Origin: Magnetovibrio sp.
GTDB taxonomy: Bacteria > Pseudomonadota > Alphaproteobacteria > Rhodospirillales > Casp-alpha2
DNA: 64,000 nt
Reading direction: 5' to 3'
Assembly (NCBI GenBank): GCA_002690705.1
Contig: NZFO01000002.1
Span: 1 to 64,000 of the forward strand
Made by a program: the position numbers and the translations under genes. This document shows positions 53,595 to 63,865 of the stretch, piece by piece (position 1 is the first letter of the stretch; each line of letters opens with the position of its first letter). The notes below the pieces were generated by a model. That model ran no database searches. It had not been told where the DNA came from and was given only the letters and a program-made list of their open reading frames with translations.

Positions 53595-54530
53595 ATGAAA
53601 AGCCCACTTGGTCGGAGCAATCATTCTAAAGTTAAAAACACCGGATTTGCAAAGGCTTGGGCAAAACACGTAAGTGAAAAAACTGGTGGGAACTTTAAAA
53701 TTAAAATTTTCTATGGCGATCAATTAGGTGGTAAAAAGCAAAACCTTGACAATATCAAGGCCGGTGTGTTTAAAGCTTCAAAAGTTTGCTGGGCTTATCA
53801 CCCGGGTAAAAACCAAAGCATGACCGTTCTCAATCTGCCATTCCTCCCGGTTAGAAACTTCGATATGCAACGTAGGGTTGCCGAAGCTATTCACAAGCAT
53901 CCGATTTCGTCAGGGGAAGTCAAAAAAAAGTGGAATATAATGGCCTTCTCTAGCTCAAATTTGCCGCAGTATGAATTTCTTGGGCGAGGTGATGCACCAA
54001 CCAGCCTTGAAGGCTGGAAGGGTATGACGGTTCGAGCGCTTGGGGGGCTCGCCCGGGCTATGGAAAAACTCGGGACATCAATTTCTACCATGACTGCAAC
54101 GGAAGTATACCAAGCTATTGATCGTGGTGCGGCTGACGCCGTTTCCTTCCCGTCAACCTATGCACACTCTGCATACAAAATTGATGAAGTGGCCGAATGG
54201 TTCACATCCAACTTATCACCCGGCACCAATGACTGCCCCAATGTAATTAGCCTCACTGCATGGAATAAGCTTCCCAAGCAGTACAAAAGTCTGATGTATG
54301 AAGCCCGTGAGAGCGGGTACGCAGCACTTAAGGCAGCTTATAGCGCTAAGGATAAAGTTAATTTACCTAAGTGGCGAAAGTACTTGAAAGAGGTGAAATA
54401 CTCGGACGCTGAGTTGGCTAAATTCCGCAAAGTTGCCGGCCAGCCTGTTTATGACCAATGGCTTGCGGCAAACAAAAGCAAATTTGACTCTAAGGCTTTT
54501 TTAGATGCCGTGTTTGCTGCTGCTAAGTGA
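53595..54530 (+). CDS. TRAP transporter binding protein DctP, 5' truncated
   Basis: A 311-residue DctP-family protein lacking its signal peptide and first part. The sequence picks up at 'GFAKAWAKHVSEKTGGNFKI' and keeps 'LDNIKAGVFKASKVCWAYHP', 'VLNLPFLPVRNFDMQRRVAE', and 'MTATEVYQAIDRGAADAVSF', with a complete C-terminus. Without a signal peptide it cannot reach the periplasm. The gene precedes dctQ by 82 bases. Together with the nonsense codon in the large permease, this points to a TRAP system being lost. It might also have lost its start by assembly error. Confidence 0.75.
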   Translation: MKSPLGRSNHSKVKNTGFAKAWAKHVSEKTGGNFKIKIFYGDQLGGKKQNLDNIKAGVFKASKVCWAYHPGKNQSMTVLNLPFLPVRNFDMQRRVAEAIHKHPISSGEVKKKWNIMAFSSSNLPQYEFLGRGDAPTSLEGWKGMTVRALGGLARAMEKLGTSISTMTATEVYQAIDRGAADAVSFPSTYAHSAYKIDEVAEWFTSNLSPGTNDCPNVISLTAWNKLPKQYKSLMYEARESGYAALKAAYSAKDKVNLPKWRKYLKEVKYSDAELAKFRKVAGQPVYDQWLAANKSKFDSKAFLDAVFAAAK

Positions 54531-54612
54531 GGCCAAGGGTTAATTTTTATAACAGAGTAAGGATCACCCGCGCCGAAGTTAACAGCTTCGGCACGGGGCT
54601 TCGAGAGCAGTC

Positions 54613-55257
54613 ATGGTTGGAAATTCTGCAGAGAACACCCATTCGGATGGAAGTCTTCTGTCGCGTCTTGATCGGTTTTGGATCAAGATTGAAGATGCGC
54701 TTTGTTTTGGTGGTGCTCTTGTCATTTTAGGACTAATGATTTTTGGCACTGCGAATGCGATCGGGCGTAAATTCTTTGATATGCCACTTTGGGGTTACAC
54801 TGATCTTGTAACACTATTTATGGTGGCGTTTGCATTCTTGGCGGTCTCAGCCATGCAGCGAGTCGGTGGTCATATTCGAATGGAGTTATTTATCCGCCAA
54901 ATGAGTGGAAGAAAGATATGGGTTGTTGAATTTTTAGGTGTGATGGTAGCTCTTTTTATTATGGCTGTCTTACTTTTTTACACCTCAACGGCCTTGCTCA
55001 GGTCTGTCGAGTTAGGAGACACAACTATTGATCGGGAATTGGCAATTTGGCCAAGTAAAATATGCGTGCCAATTGCTTTTGCTGTTTTGATGGGGCGACT
55101 AATTTTGCAAAGTTGGGGTTACTGGCGATTAATTATTAATCCAATGTCAATTCCAATAGCTGTACCCCTAATGCACAACGAGGAAGAGTTAGCAAAAAAA
55201 GAAATCCAAGATACCTTTGGCGAGAGCGCTGCTGGCGGCGCTGGATTAAAGGAATAG
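54613..55257 (+). CDS. TRAP transporter small permease DctQ
   Basis: A 214-residue small TRAP permease with four membrane segments. The N-terminal 30 residues are hydrophilic, followed by 'FGGALVILGLMIFGTANAIG', 'GYTDLVTLFMVAFAFLAVSA', 'VEFLGVMVALFIMAVLLFY' and 'PSKICVPIAFAVLMGRLILQ'. It is intact. It sits between dctP and the interrupted dctM (nine bases). Unusually long acidic C-terminus. Confidence 0.88.
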   Translation: MVGNSAENTHSDGSLLSRLDRFWIKIEDALCFGGALVILGLMIFGTANAIGRKFFDMPLWGYTDLVTLFMVAFAFLAVSAMQRVGGHIRMELFIRQMSGRKIWVVEFLGVMVALFIMAVLLFYTSTALLRSVELGDTTIDRELAIWPSKICVPIAFAVLMGRLILQSWGYWRLIINPMSIPIAVPLMHNEEELAKKEIQDTFGESAAGGAGLKE

Positions 55258-55266
55258 CGTGCCGTA

Positions 55267-56574
55267 ATGGATGATCTAACCATAGGTCTTGTCGGCTCGG
55301 GTGTTTTAATTTTCTTAGTATTATTAGGGGTTCGTGTAGTTTACGCATGTGCCCTGATAGGGCTTTTAGGCATCACGACTATTGTTGGTTGGACTGGCGG
55401 CGCAGGTAACGCTGGCATGATTCCCTACGCCAAGGGAACTATTTACGCACTTTCCGTTTTACCTATGTTCATTTTAATTGGCTTTCTAGCCTATCACGCG
55501 GGTATGACAGAGAAGCTCTTCGATGCGGCACGAAAATGGTTTGGCTGGGTGCCGGGCGGATTGGCGGTGGCTACGGTTTTTGCAACAGCTGGTTTTGCAG
55601 CCGTTTCTGGTGCATCTACTGCAACGGCGGCTGTATTCTCCCGGGTCGCTATCCCCGAGATGTTACGGTATGGCTAAAGTCAGCGATTAGCGGCAGGAGT
55701 TGTTGCTGCGGGGGACACCTTGGCGTCACTTATACCACCAAGCGCGATCTTGGTGATTTATGCGATAATTGTTGAAGAATCTATTGGTCGATTGTTAGTT
55801 GCTGGTTTTATTCCGGGTATTGTTTCTGCCGTTATCTACGCCTTGTTGATCATTTTTATGGCCACGAAAAACCCAGAGATGGGCCCCCCAGTTAAAGGTT
55901 TTACTTGGTCAGATCGAATTGAAAGTTTACCCGGCACATTCCCGGTAATATTTGTCATCGTTATTATCTTCTTCTCCATGTACACCGGTACAGCGACCCC
56001 GACGGAGGCGGGCGCAGTTGGGTCCTTTGTAGTTTTCGTTATGGCGCTTTTGGGCGGCATGAAATGGAATACCTTGAAAGACGCTTTATTAGAAACGGCA
56101 CGCTTGACTGTGATGATTTTCTCTCTCGTCTGGGGTGTGCTGATCTTTGTTCGCTTTATGGGTTTTGCAGAACTGCCCTCGGTTTTTGCTGAATGGGTTG
56201 TTGGTTTGCCGCTTCCACCGGTTGTCACCATGATCTGTATTCTGATGTTTTATATTATCCTCGGTATGTTCATGGATGCCATTGGCATGTTGTTGTTGAC
56301 CTTGCCCGTTGTTTACCCAGCGGTGATTGGTCTAGGATATGACCCTATCTGGTTTGGCATTGTGGTTGTTAAAATGTGCGAGGTGTGCCTAATCACGCCA
56401 CCCATTGGGCTCAACTGTTATGTTGTTGCAGGGGTTAGGCCTGATATACCCCTGCAAGAGGTTTTTAAGGGTATCGGACCATTCTTTGTTGCGGATGTGA
56501 TCACGTTAGGCGTTTTTTTAGCTTGGCCAGAAGTTATTACTTGGTTACCCGATCTTATGATTAAAAAATTTTAA
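55267..56574 (+). pseudogene. TRAP transporter large permease DctM, interrupted by an in-frame stop
   Basis: A 436-codon frame encoding a DctM membrane protein, broken by TAA at 55675-55677. Before the stop: 'YALSVLPMFILIGFLAYHAG' and 'GASTATAAVFSRVAIPEMLR' then YG. After it, in the same frame: 'SQRLAAGVVAAGDTLASLIP' and 'PSAILVIYAIIVEESIGRLL'. Intact DctM reads YGY or YGH here, so one base change explains the stop. The downstream part is 284 codons from ATG 55720, and the C-terminus is complete. The permease is non-functional unless the stop is read through. Confidence 0.85.
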
Positions 56575-56639
56575 GATTGGGTAGAGTTCCAGTAAAGTGT
56601 CGTAATGGGTATAGCTTTCTAGATATCTAATTATATTCA

Positions 56640-57030
56640 TAAAGTGCTTTTGTATAACCTCGAAGACAAGCTCACCTCTCTGATAATGAATAGTGGAACT
56701 AACCGTCACAATACGTGCAGTATTTTGGAGCGTTGGTTCAGTTGCTTCTGCTATGGGGCTAAGAATATCCTCCGAGCAAACGGGCTTTATAAATTTTACT
56801 GAAGTCTAAAAAAAAGCAATTAAAATATCGCCTCTCGTTAACACTAATTGGCCGGCTCCAGTGGCCGTTTGGGCTAATAGTTGGATTTCATGCGCGAGCA
56901 CACCCGAATGCCTCCGCGCCTTGAAGTTCCATTTATCGGAGAGGATTTGGCGATTATCTCCAGACGTCAACTGAAAAACTGCAAAAAATATCTTTCTTAT
57001 TGTCCTCTACTTTATTGGCTATTGGCTCTC
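56640..57030 (-). pseudogene. PaaI-type (hot-dog) thioesterase pseudogene
   Basis: Minus-strand reading of this gene-free region gives a PaaI-like thioesterase with one in-frame TAG at 56806-56808: 'GDNRQILSDKWNFKARRHSG' and 'VLAHEIQLLAQTATGAG', which is a degenerate HGGxxAxLxDTAxG motif, then after the stop 'TSVKFIKPVCSEDILSPIAE' and 'IHYQRGELVFEVIQ'. A start codon is not evident and the frame closes upstream at about 57045. The Gly-Gly of the motif is changed to Ser-Gly. Convergent with dctM. PaaI enzymes hydrolyse aryl- or acyl-CoA. Confidence 0.65.
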
Positions 57031-57751
57031 AATTTTGAGGTCTTAGAATCTATTAGATTCAGCTAATACATGGGCGTGCGGGGCGAGACTTGCCTCCGTG
57101 ATTATCAAAAGTTTACCAATCAAATAAAATTGATCCCACATGACAAGTCTACTAATAATTTGGTGACAGAATCATGGCTGTGTATGCGAAAATATAGGGG
57201 CCTGCGTGTCTTCCTAGTTCACGTCAAAATCCTTGAAATGTGAGTCGGTTGGGAGCGAGCCGATTTTGGATAATTTTCTTCAGATGTGAGCGCGGGAATT
57301 TTTAAAGACCATATTCTTAAATGCTGATGCTTCCACTGAGTCGGTACTTCTATATCGCTGACACTCTGCCAGTCGGTTTCAATAGTGGAACCTTGATAAG
57401 GTATTCACGAAACTTGCTCTGATATTGGAGGGTGTAAACCTTTGCATGGTCTGGTTTAAAATTCAGAAATATTTTTTGTGAATTTCGTTCTACTTAGTTT
57501 GAAGACTTGGATACAAAACTGGCCGTTAGTCGAGTAATATTTTAACCTGATATACGGGGACGAATGGAAGTTGCATCTCTAATATATGACTAATTTGTAT
57601 GAAAAGTTTTTGTCCGGAAGCTCGATTCGTCTCATTAGCCGTCCCAAAGTAATCTAGTCAACGCAGGGACCATAACATCTTGGGTAACCATATACGCGTC
57701 TAATATTTTGGGACCTGCTGAAAATATATTTTTGATCAGTTGAAAAAGTAA
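57031..57751. other. 721-base stretch with possible coding remnants
   Basis: No intact gene. Directly after the gltD stop the same minus-strand frame remains open for 38 codons (57638-57751) and reads like protein ('AGPKILDAYMVTQDVMVPAL'). Another minus-strand open stretch at about 57230-57400 includes 'TDWQSVSDIEVPTQWKHQHL'. I could not assign either to a family. They could be decayed genes adjoining the PaaI pseudogene. Confidence 0.35.
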
Positions 57752-59179
57752 TCATCGCGGCAGATTAGTGCTACCCGTAAGGTACTCGTCCACCGCGCGG
57801 GCACACTGACGACCTTCACGGATTGCCCAAACTACTAGCGACTGCCCTCGGCGCATATCCCCGGCTGCAAAAACCTTATCGATCGACGTGGTGTAATTGT
57901 CGACGCTGGCTTTGACATTACCCCGTTCATCATAGGCCACACCGATGCCGTCTAGTAGTCCTTTGTGTATGGGATTATTGAACCCCATTGCCAACAAAAC
58001 TAGGTCAGCTTTTATTTGGAACTCGGAATTTGGAACTTCTTGCATGCCCTCCGAACCCCTCTCGAGGCGCACCGTATTTAAAGCGGATACCCAACCATTT
58101 TTGCCTTCAAAAGATTTTGTTGCCACCGCCCACTCTCTAAGGCATCCCTCATCGTGGGAGGAAGAGGTTCGAAGCTTTAGCGGCCAATTTGGCCAAGACA
58201 GACTTTTATCCTCGCTACTAGGAGGTTTTGGCATAATTTCCATTTGTGTAATTGATGCCGCGCCTTGACGATTTGAGGTGCCCACGCAGTCAGCTCCTGT
58301 ATCGCCACCGCCAATAACTACAACATGTTTTCCAGTGGCCAGAATGTCGAGATTGTCCACAATTAACTCTTCGGAAATACGCCTATTTTGCTGTGTTAGA
58401 AAACGCATGGCAAAATGAATGCCTTTTAGATCACGGCCCGGTAAAGGAAGATCCCGAGGAACTTCTGCCCCACCAGTTAGCACCAGTGCATCAAAATCCG
58501 TCATCAAAGTGAGAGGGTTAATATCGACGCCCACGTGGCTATTAGGGCGAAATTCTACACCCTCGGCTTGCATCTGCGAAATACGTCGGTCAATGAGGTT
58601 TTTATTCATTTTGAAATCTGGGATGCCATAGCGCATTAAGCCGCCAATTTTAGCATTTTTCTCAAAAATAATAACCCGATGGCCAGCACGCGCCAGTTGC
58701 TGTGCGCAAGCCATACCCGCAGGCCCAGACCCCACCACCGCAATCTGCTTCCCGGTGCCGTGAGGGGGAACAATCGGTTGCACCCATCCTTCTTCCCACC
58801 CTTTGTCAACTATGGCGCACTCAATTGTTTTGATGCTAACAGGTTCATCGCTAATATTTAGGGTACAGGCTGCCTCACAGGGCGCTGGGCAGATACGCCC
58901 GGTGAATTCTGGGAAATTGTTGGTGGAGTGAAGAACGTCCAAGGCTTGTCGCCAGTCGCCACGGTAAACCAGGTCGTTCCATTCTGGGATGATGTTATTG
59001 ACTGGGCACCCGTTATGGCAAAATGGAATGCCGCAATCCATGCAACGTGCACCTTGATTTGAGACACCCTCATCCGTCAGTGGGATAAAAAATTCATCAT
59101 AATTTTGAACTCGCGTCTCGGCCGCTGTATACGTTCTATCCGTGCGTTCTATCTCCATAAACCCCGTGGCTTTGCCCAT
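57752..59179 (-). CDS. gltD: glutamate synthase small subunit
   Basis: GltD passes electrons from NADPH to GltB for conversion of 2-oxoglutarate and glutamine to two glutamates. The 475-residue protein has two cysteine-rich cluster motifs ('[20 protein letters not shown]' and '[12 protein letters not shown]'), the FAD motif '[20 protein letters not shown]', the NADPH motif '[20 protein letters not shown]', and C-terminal '[20 protein letters not shown]'. It follows gltB by 27 bases on the minus strand. Normal length. Confidence 0.97.
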   Translation of the reverse strand: MGKATGFMEIERTDRTYTAAETRVQNYDEFFIPLTDEGVSNQGARCMDCGIPFCHNGCPVNNIIPEWNDLVYRGDWRQALDVLHSTNNFPEFTGRICPAPCEAACTLNISDEPVSIKTIECAIVDKGWEEGWVQPIVPPHGTGKQIAVVGSGPAGMACAQQLARAGHRVIIFEKNAKIGGLMRYGIPDFKMNKNLIDRRISQMQAEGVEFRPNSHVGVDINPLTLMTDFDALVLTGGAEVPRDLPLPGRDLKGIHFAMRFLTQQNRRISEELIVDNLDILATGKHVVVIGGGDTGADCVGTSNRQGAASITQMEIMPKPPSSEDKSLSWPNWPLKLRTSSSHDEGCLREWAVATKSFEGKNGWVSALNTVRLERGSEGMQEVPNSEFQIKADLVLLAMGFNNPIHKGLLDGIGVAYDERGNVKASVDNYTTSIDKVFAAGDMRRGQSLVVWAIREGRQCARAVDEYLTGSTNLPR

Positions 59180-59206
59180 GGTGGCTATCCTCTCTCCTGA
59201 AAACTA

Positions 59207-62200
59207 TCAATTTCCCGCAGCAACATGTAATCTTGGCGAGTTTCTCTCCCCTACCCGCATATCTGTGAGGGCACGTTTATAATCAATGGGGACGACCTTG
59301 AGAAATTTAGCTATGTGGTTGTCCCAGTCAGCGAGGATAGACTTTGCCCTGCTGGAGTTGGTATAATGAAGATGCTGTTCAACCAAATAGTAGATACGTT
59401 GAGCGTCATCAGTTAACATATCGGTCATGACGTCGTCGAGCCTGAGCCCTTCTGTTGAGACGCTCTTTCCATGAATGCGCTCGAGTTCGACCATCTCGCC
59501 GTTGCAGCGTTTAGTGAAGTCACCGGTTTCATCTAAGATATAGGCTATGCCGCCGGACATTCCGGCTGCAAAATTTCGCCCGGTCCCACCAAGAACAACT
59601 ACGCAGCCACCGGTCATATACTCGCAACCATGGTCGCCGACTCCTTCAACAACAGCAATAGCACCGGAATTTCGGACCGCGAAACGTTCTCCGGCAACAC
59701 CATGAAAATAACATTCCCCGCTAATCGCGCCATAAAGAACAGTGTTACCAATGATAATATTATCCTCAGGTATGATTGAGCTGGCACTTGATGGCCTTAC
59801 AATCAAGCGACCGCCTGAGAGCCCTTTGCCAACATAATCATTCGCGTCCCCCTGTAAATCAATAGTTACACCTTTAGCTAACCATGCCCCGAGGCTCTGC
59901 CCGGCTGTGCCTGTCATGTTAATTTGAATTGTGTCGTCTGGCAGACCCGCGTGACCATAACGCTTGGCAATCTCGCCTGACAACATAGCCCCTACAGTAC
60001 GATTGATATTGCGGACTGACATCTCAATAATCACTGGAGTTTTATTTTTAATCGCAATTTGAGCTTGCTTGATCAGTTTTTTATCAAGGGCTTTGTCAAG
60101 TCCATGATTTTGGGTTTCCGAGTTGAAGACTGCTACGTCTGGTCCAACCACGGGAATGGTGAATATCGGCCTGAGATCTAAGCCCTTCGCTTTCCAGTGA
60201 TTAACTGCATCACGAGTATCCAAACGATCCATTCTACCGATCATTTCATTCATCGTTCGAAAACCAAGCTCTGCCATGATTTCCCGCACTTCCTCGGCGA
60301 TAAACTTAAAAAAATTCATGACATCCTCGGGTTTACCAGTAAAGCGTTTGCGAAGTTCTGGGTCTTGTGTTGCGACTCCGGTGGGGCAGGTGTTTAAGTG
60401 ACATTTACGCATCATAATGCAACCTGAGGAGATCAATGCGGCTGTCGCGAACCCAAACTCATCTGCACCCAGAAGCGCGCCGATAATGACGTCTCGGCCG
60501 GTGCGCAGTCCGCCATCCACTTGAACGGCGATTCGCCCGCGTAGTTTATTGAGAACCAGAGTTTGATGTGTTTCTGCAAGGCCTAACTCCCAGAACGAGC
60601 CAGCATTCATGATTGAAGTCAGCGGGCTTGCACCTGTACCGCCATCATTACCTGAAATGGTCACGTGATCAGCATGTGCCTTTGATACACCAGCCGCAAC
60701 TGTGCCAACACCAACCTCAGAAACAAGCTTCACCGAGATACGAGCTTTTGGATTGACGTTTTTTAAGTCGTGGATGAGCTGCGCCAAATCCTCAATAGAA
60801 TAGATATCGTGATGGGGTGGGGGTGAAATCAAGCCTACGCCGGGAGTTGAATGCCGAACCTTTGCAATACCCATATCAACCTTGTGGCCGGGGAGTTGGC
60901 CGCCTTCGCCGGGTTTCGCGCCCTGAGCCATTTTAATTTGAATGTCATCAGCGTTGACGAGGTACTCCGTAGTTACACCGAAGCGTCCGGATGCCACTTG
61001 TTTAATAGCGGATCGCATATTGTCGCCGTTTTTTTGCAATGTGTAACGGCTAGACTCTTCGCCACCCTCACCCGTATTTGATTTGCCACCCAAGCGGTTC
61101 ATGGCAATGGCAAGCGTGGTATGAGCCTCCCACGAAATTGAGCCGAATGACATAGCGCCCGTAGCGAAACGTTTTACAATTTTTGTCGCGCACTCCACTT
61201 CATTCAGCGGAACGGGGACCCCAGCACGTTTTAGTTTGAATAGCCCACGTAGATTTCGGAGCTTCAGACTTTGATCATTGACCTCGTCAGAGTATTCTTT
61301 GAACTTGTCATAATCGTTCGCTCGGACGGCGTGCTGCAGCCTACCCACAGTTGATGGTGACCAAACATGCTCCTCACCGCGCAGCCGATATGCATAATCA
61401 CCCCCTACATCAAGAGCGTTGGTTAGTATTGGATCATCGCCAAAGGCAGCTTGATGTCGTTGCAGGGTTTCTTCCGCCACCTCTTTCAAACCAATGCCTT
61501 CAATTACGGTTGCTGTTTTGGTAAAATATTTTTCGACGAATGCAGAATTGAGGCCAACAGCGTCAAAGATTTGTGCGCCACAATAAGACTGATATGTCGA
61601 AATACCCATCTTTGACATAACCTTCATTATTCCTTTTGAGATTGCTCGGGTGTAACGAGCGTGAATGTCACTTACTGTGACTGGCTCGTCCAGATCATCA
61701 CGAAGCGCAGACAGCGTATCCATTGCGAGATACGGGTTAATGGCCTCTGCGCCATATCCCGCCAACAGACAAAAATCATGTACTTTTCGGGCCTCACCTG
61801 TCTCTACCACCAAACCAACCTCCGTCCGTAAGCCCTCGCGGATAAGATAATGATGAACGGCGGCGGTGGCCAAAAGTGCTGGAATAGCAATATTATCAGC
61901 ATTCATTCCGCGGTCAGAAAGTACTAAAATATTGTGGTCGGTTTCCACGATGTTCTTGGCTTTTTCGCACAACTTATCCAGCGCGATAGCCATGCCCTCT
62001 GCGCCCTCTGATGCAGCGTAGCAAATACTGAGTGTCTCTGCACGAAAGTCAGCATCGAGGAGATTTTGTATTCGCCGTATTTTTTCTAAATCACCATTGG
62101 TTAGGATCGGTTGGCGAACTTCCAAGCGCTTGTGACTGCCCCCGGTCTCCAAATCAAGCAAGTTGGGCCTTGGCCCGATTAATGACACCATGGACATGAC

Positions 62201-63865
62201 CGACTCTTCTCTAATCGGATCTACTGGTGGGTTGGTCACTTGGGCAAAATTCTGGTGAAAGTAGTCAAATAACACTTTTGAGCGGTCTGATAGGACCGCG
62301 GGTGGTATATCCCGGCCCATTGACCCAACAGGATCCTGACCACCCTCCACCATTGGCATGAGAAAGAATTTGATATCCTCTTGACTATAACCGAAAGCCT
62401 GCTGACGATCGAGGAGAGTGCCTCGGTCTGGCGGCATGGCTGATATTTCTTGGGGAAGATTTTCCAATTTGATTTGCGTTGCCGCAAGCCAAGCACCGTA
62501 AGGTTTTGCCTCAGAGAGAGTGGCCTTTAATTCTTCATCATCAACGATGCGTCCCTCTTCCAAGTCAATCAGGAGCATTTTGCCTGGTTGCAAACGCCAT
62601 TTAGCAATGATGTTTTCTTCTTTGTATGGCAATACGCCAACTTCAGAGCCAAGCACAACATGATCATCATCAGTGACGATATATCTCGCCGGACGGAGGC
62701 CGTTCCGGTCTAATGTGGCACCAATTTGCTTTCCGTCGGTGAAGGCGATGGCGGCTGGGCCGTCCCAAGGCTCCATCAAAGCGGCGTGATATTCATAAAA
62801 TGCTCTCCGTTTTTGATCCATTAAAGGATGGCCATCCCAAGCTTCTGGAATCATCATCATCATTGCGTGAGCCAAGGAATAACCGCCTGCGACCAATAAT
62901 TCTACGGCGTTATCGAAAGTCGCAGTATCTGATGCCCCGTCGCCTATCAACGGCCACAGCTTTTCAAGATCATCACCGAGTAAGTTGGAGATCATGGAAT
63001 GGCGGCGTGCCAGCATCCAATTAATGTTACCACGCACAGTATTAATTTCGCCATTATGACAGAGATAACGGAAAGGCTGTGCTAATGGCCACGATGGAAA
63101 AGTGTTAGTAGAAAATCTCTGATGAACAAGGGCTAAGGCGGACATAAGGCGCTGATCCTGCAGATCAAGATAGTACTTATTCAAATTCGGCGCGAGAACC
63201 ATACCTTTGTAAACGATGGTACGGGCTGATAACGACGGCATATAAAAATGCCCAATGTCTTCGAGATCTGCATCCCAAACGACATGATGAGCTTGCTTTC
63301 GAATGACATATAACTTACGTTCAAAAGCATCAGTATCCTCGCAACTTTTACCTCGCTTAATAAATACCTGCCGAATGAGAGGTTCATTAGGTTTGACACT
63401 ATCGCCGAGCCAAGAATTATCGACGGGGACATCCCGCCAACCAAGAACTTCTTGGCCCTCCGCGCGTATGGTGCGCTCAATAGCCTCTTGGCACACGCTT
63501 GTGTGAGCTGGGCTCCGCGGCAGAAATACCATGCCGACCCCATATTCGCCCTCCACAGGCAGCTCAAAACCAAGATCGCCTTGTTCCGCTCTAAAAAAAA
63601 CGTCAGGAATTTGCAGAAGCATCCCCGCTCCATCGCCAGCTAGGGGATCTGCACCAACCGCACCTCGATGATCTAGATTGATAAGGATTTCTATACCCCG
63701 ACGAACAATGTCATGGCTCCTCCTATTCTTGATATTCGCGATGAATCCAAGGCCACAGTTATCATGTTCGCGCACAGGATCATAAAGACCTTGTTTTTTA
63801 GGTAATCCTGGAGCGGAACGCTCTTTAATCAAGTTGTGCGTGTCGGGCCTACCACTTCGGCGCAT
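59207..63865 (-). CDS. gltB: glutamate synthase large subunit
   Basis: GltB is the catalytic subunit of NADPH-dependent GOGAT. The 1552-residue protein has the N-terminal amidotransferase with Cys in 'EHDNCGLGFIANIKNRRSHD', which becomes the new N-terminus after propeptide removal, a central domain, and the FMN/synthase domain with 'SGNDGGTGASPLTS' and the 3Fe-4S motif 'IMMRKCHLNTCPTGVATQDP'. The C-terminal beta-helix GXXGXXXG repeats appear at 'GQSLGAWLAKGV' and 'GKGLSGGRLIV'. Start ATG 63865 follows GGGAGAG; ATG 63877 is four codons earlier. Ammonium assimilation gene with gltD. Confidence 0.97.
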   Translation of the reverse strand: MRRSGRPDTHNLIKERSAPGLPKKQGLYDPVREHDNCGLGFIANIKNRRSHDIVRRGIEILINLDHRGAVGADPLAGDGAGMLLQIPDVFFRAEQGDLGFELPVEGEYGVGMVFLPRSPAHTSVCQEAIERTIRAEGQEVLGWRDVPVDNSWLGDSVKPNEPLIRQVFIKRGKSCEDTDAFERKLYVIRKQAHHVVWDADLEDIGHFYMPSLSARTIVYKGMVLAPNLNKYYLDLQDQRLMSALALVHQRFSTNTFPSWPLAQPFRYLCHNGEINTVRGNINWMLARRHSMISNLLGDDLEKLWPLIGDGASDTATFDNAVELLVAGGYSLAHAMMMMIPEAWDGHPLMDQKRRAFYEYHAALMEPWDGPAAIAFTDGKQIGATLDRNGLRPARYIVTDDDHVVLGSEVGVLPYKEENIIAKWRLQPGKMLLIDLEEGRIVDDEELKATLSEAKPYGAWLAATQIKLENLPQEISAMPPDRGTLLDRQQAFGYSQEDIKFFLMPMVEGGQDPVGSMGRDIPPAVLSDRSKVLFDYFHQNFAQVTNPPVDPIREESVMSMVSLIGPRPNLLDLETGGSHKRLEVRQPILTNGDLEKIRRIQNLLDADFRAETLSICYAASEGAEGMAIALDKLCEKAKNIVETDHNILVLSDRGMNADNIAIPALLATAAVHHYLIREGLRTEVGLVVETGEARKVHDFCLLAGYGAEAINPYLAMDTLSALRDDLDEPVTVSDIHARYTRAISKGIMKVMSKMGISTYQSYCGAQIFDAVGLNSAFVEKYFTKTATVIEGIGLKEVAEETLQRHQAAFGDDPILTNALDVGGDYAYRLRGEEHVWSPSTVGRLQHAVRANDYDKFKEYSDEVNDQSLKLRNLRGLFKLKRAGVPVPLNEVECATKIVKRFATGAMSFGSISWEAHTTLAIAMNRLGGKSNTGEGGEESSRYTLQKNGDNMRSAIKQVASGRFGVTTEYLVNADDIQIKMAQGAKPGEGGQLPGHKVDMGIAKVRHSTPGVGLISPPPHHDIYSIEDLAQLIHDLKNVNPKARISVKLVSEVGVGTVAAGVSKAHADHVTISGNDGGTGASPLTSIMNAGSFWELGLAETHQTLVLNKLRGRIAVQVDGGLRTGRDVIIGALLGADEFGFATAALISSGCIMMRKCHLNTCPTGVATQDPELRKRFTGKPEDVMNFFKFIAEEVREIMAELGFRTMNEMIGRMDRLDTRDAVNHWKAKGLDLRPIFTIPVVGPDVAVFNSETQNHGLDKALDKKLIKQAQIAIKNKTPVIIEMSVRNINRTVGAMLSGEIAKRYGHAGLPDDTIQINMTGTAGQSLGAWLAKGVTIDLQGDANDYVGKGLSGGRLIVRPSSASSIIPEDNIIIGNTVLYGAISGECYFHGVAGERFAVRNSGAIAVVEGVGDHGCEYMTGGCVVVLGGTGRNFAAGMSGGIAYILDETGDFTKRCNGEMVELERIHGKSVSTEGLRLDDVMTDMLTDDAQRIYYLVEQHLHYTNSSRAKSILADWDNHIAKFLKVVPIDYKRALTDMRVGERNSPRLHVAAGN

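Noticed and set aside
57752-57754. possible stop-codon readthrough extending gltD by 38 residues
   Set aside because: gltD already has normal length and a complete C-terminus; the following frame is better explained as an unrelated remnant or chance.
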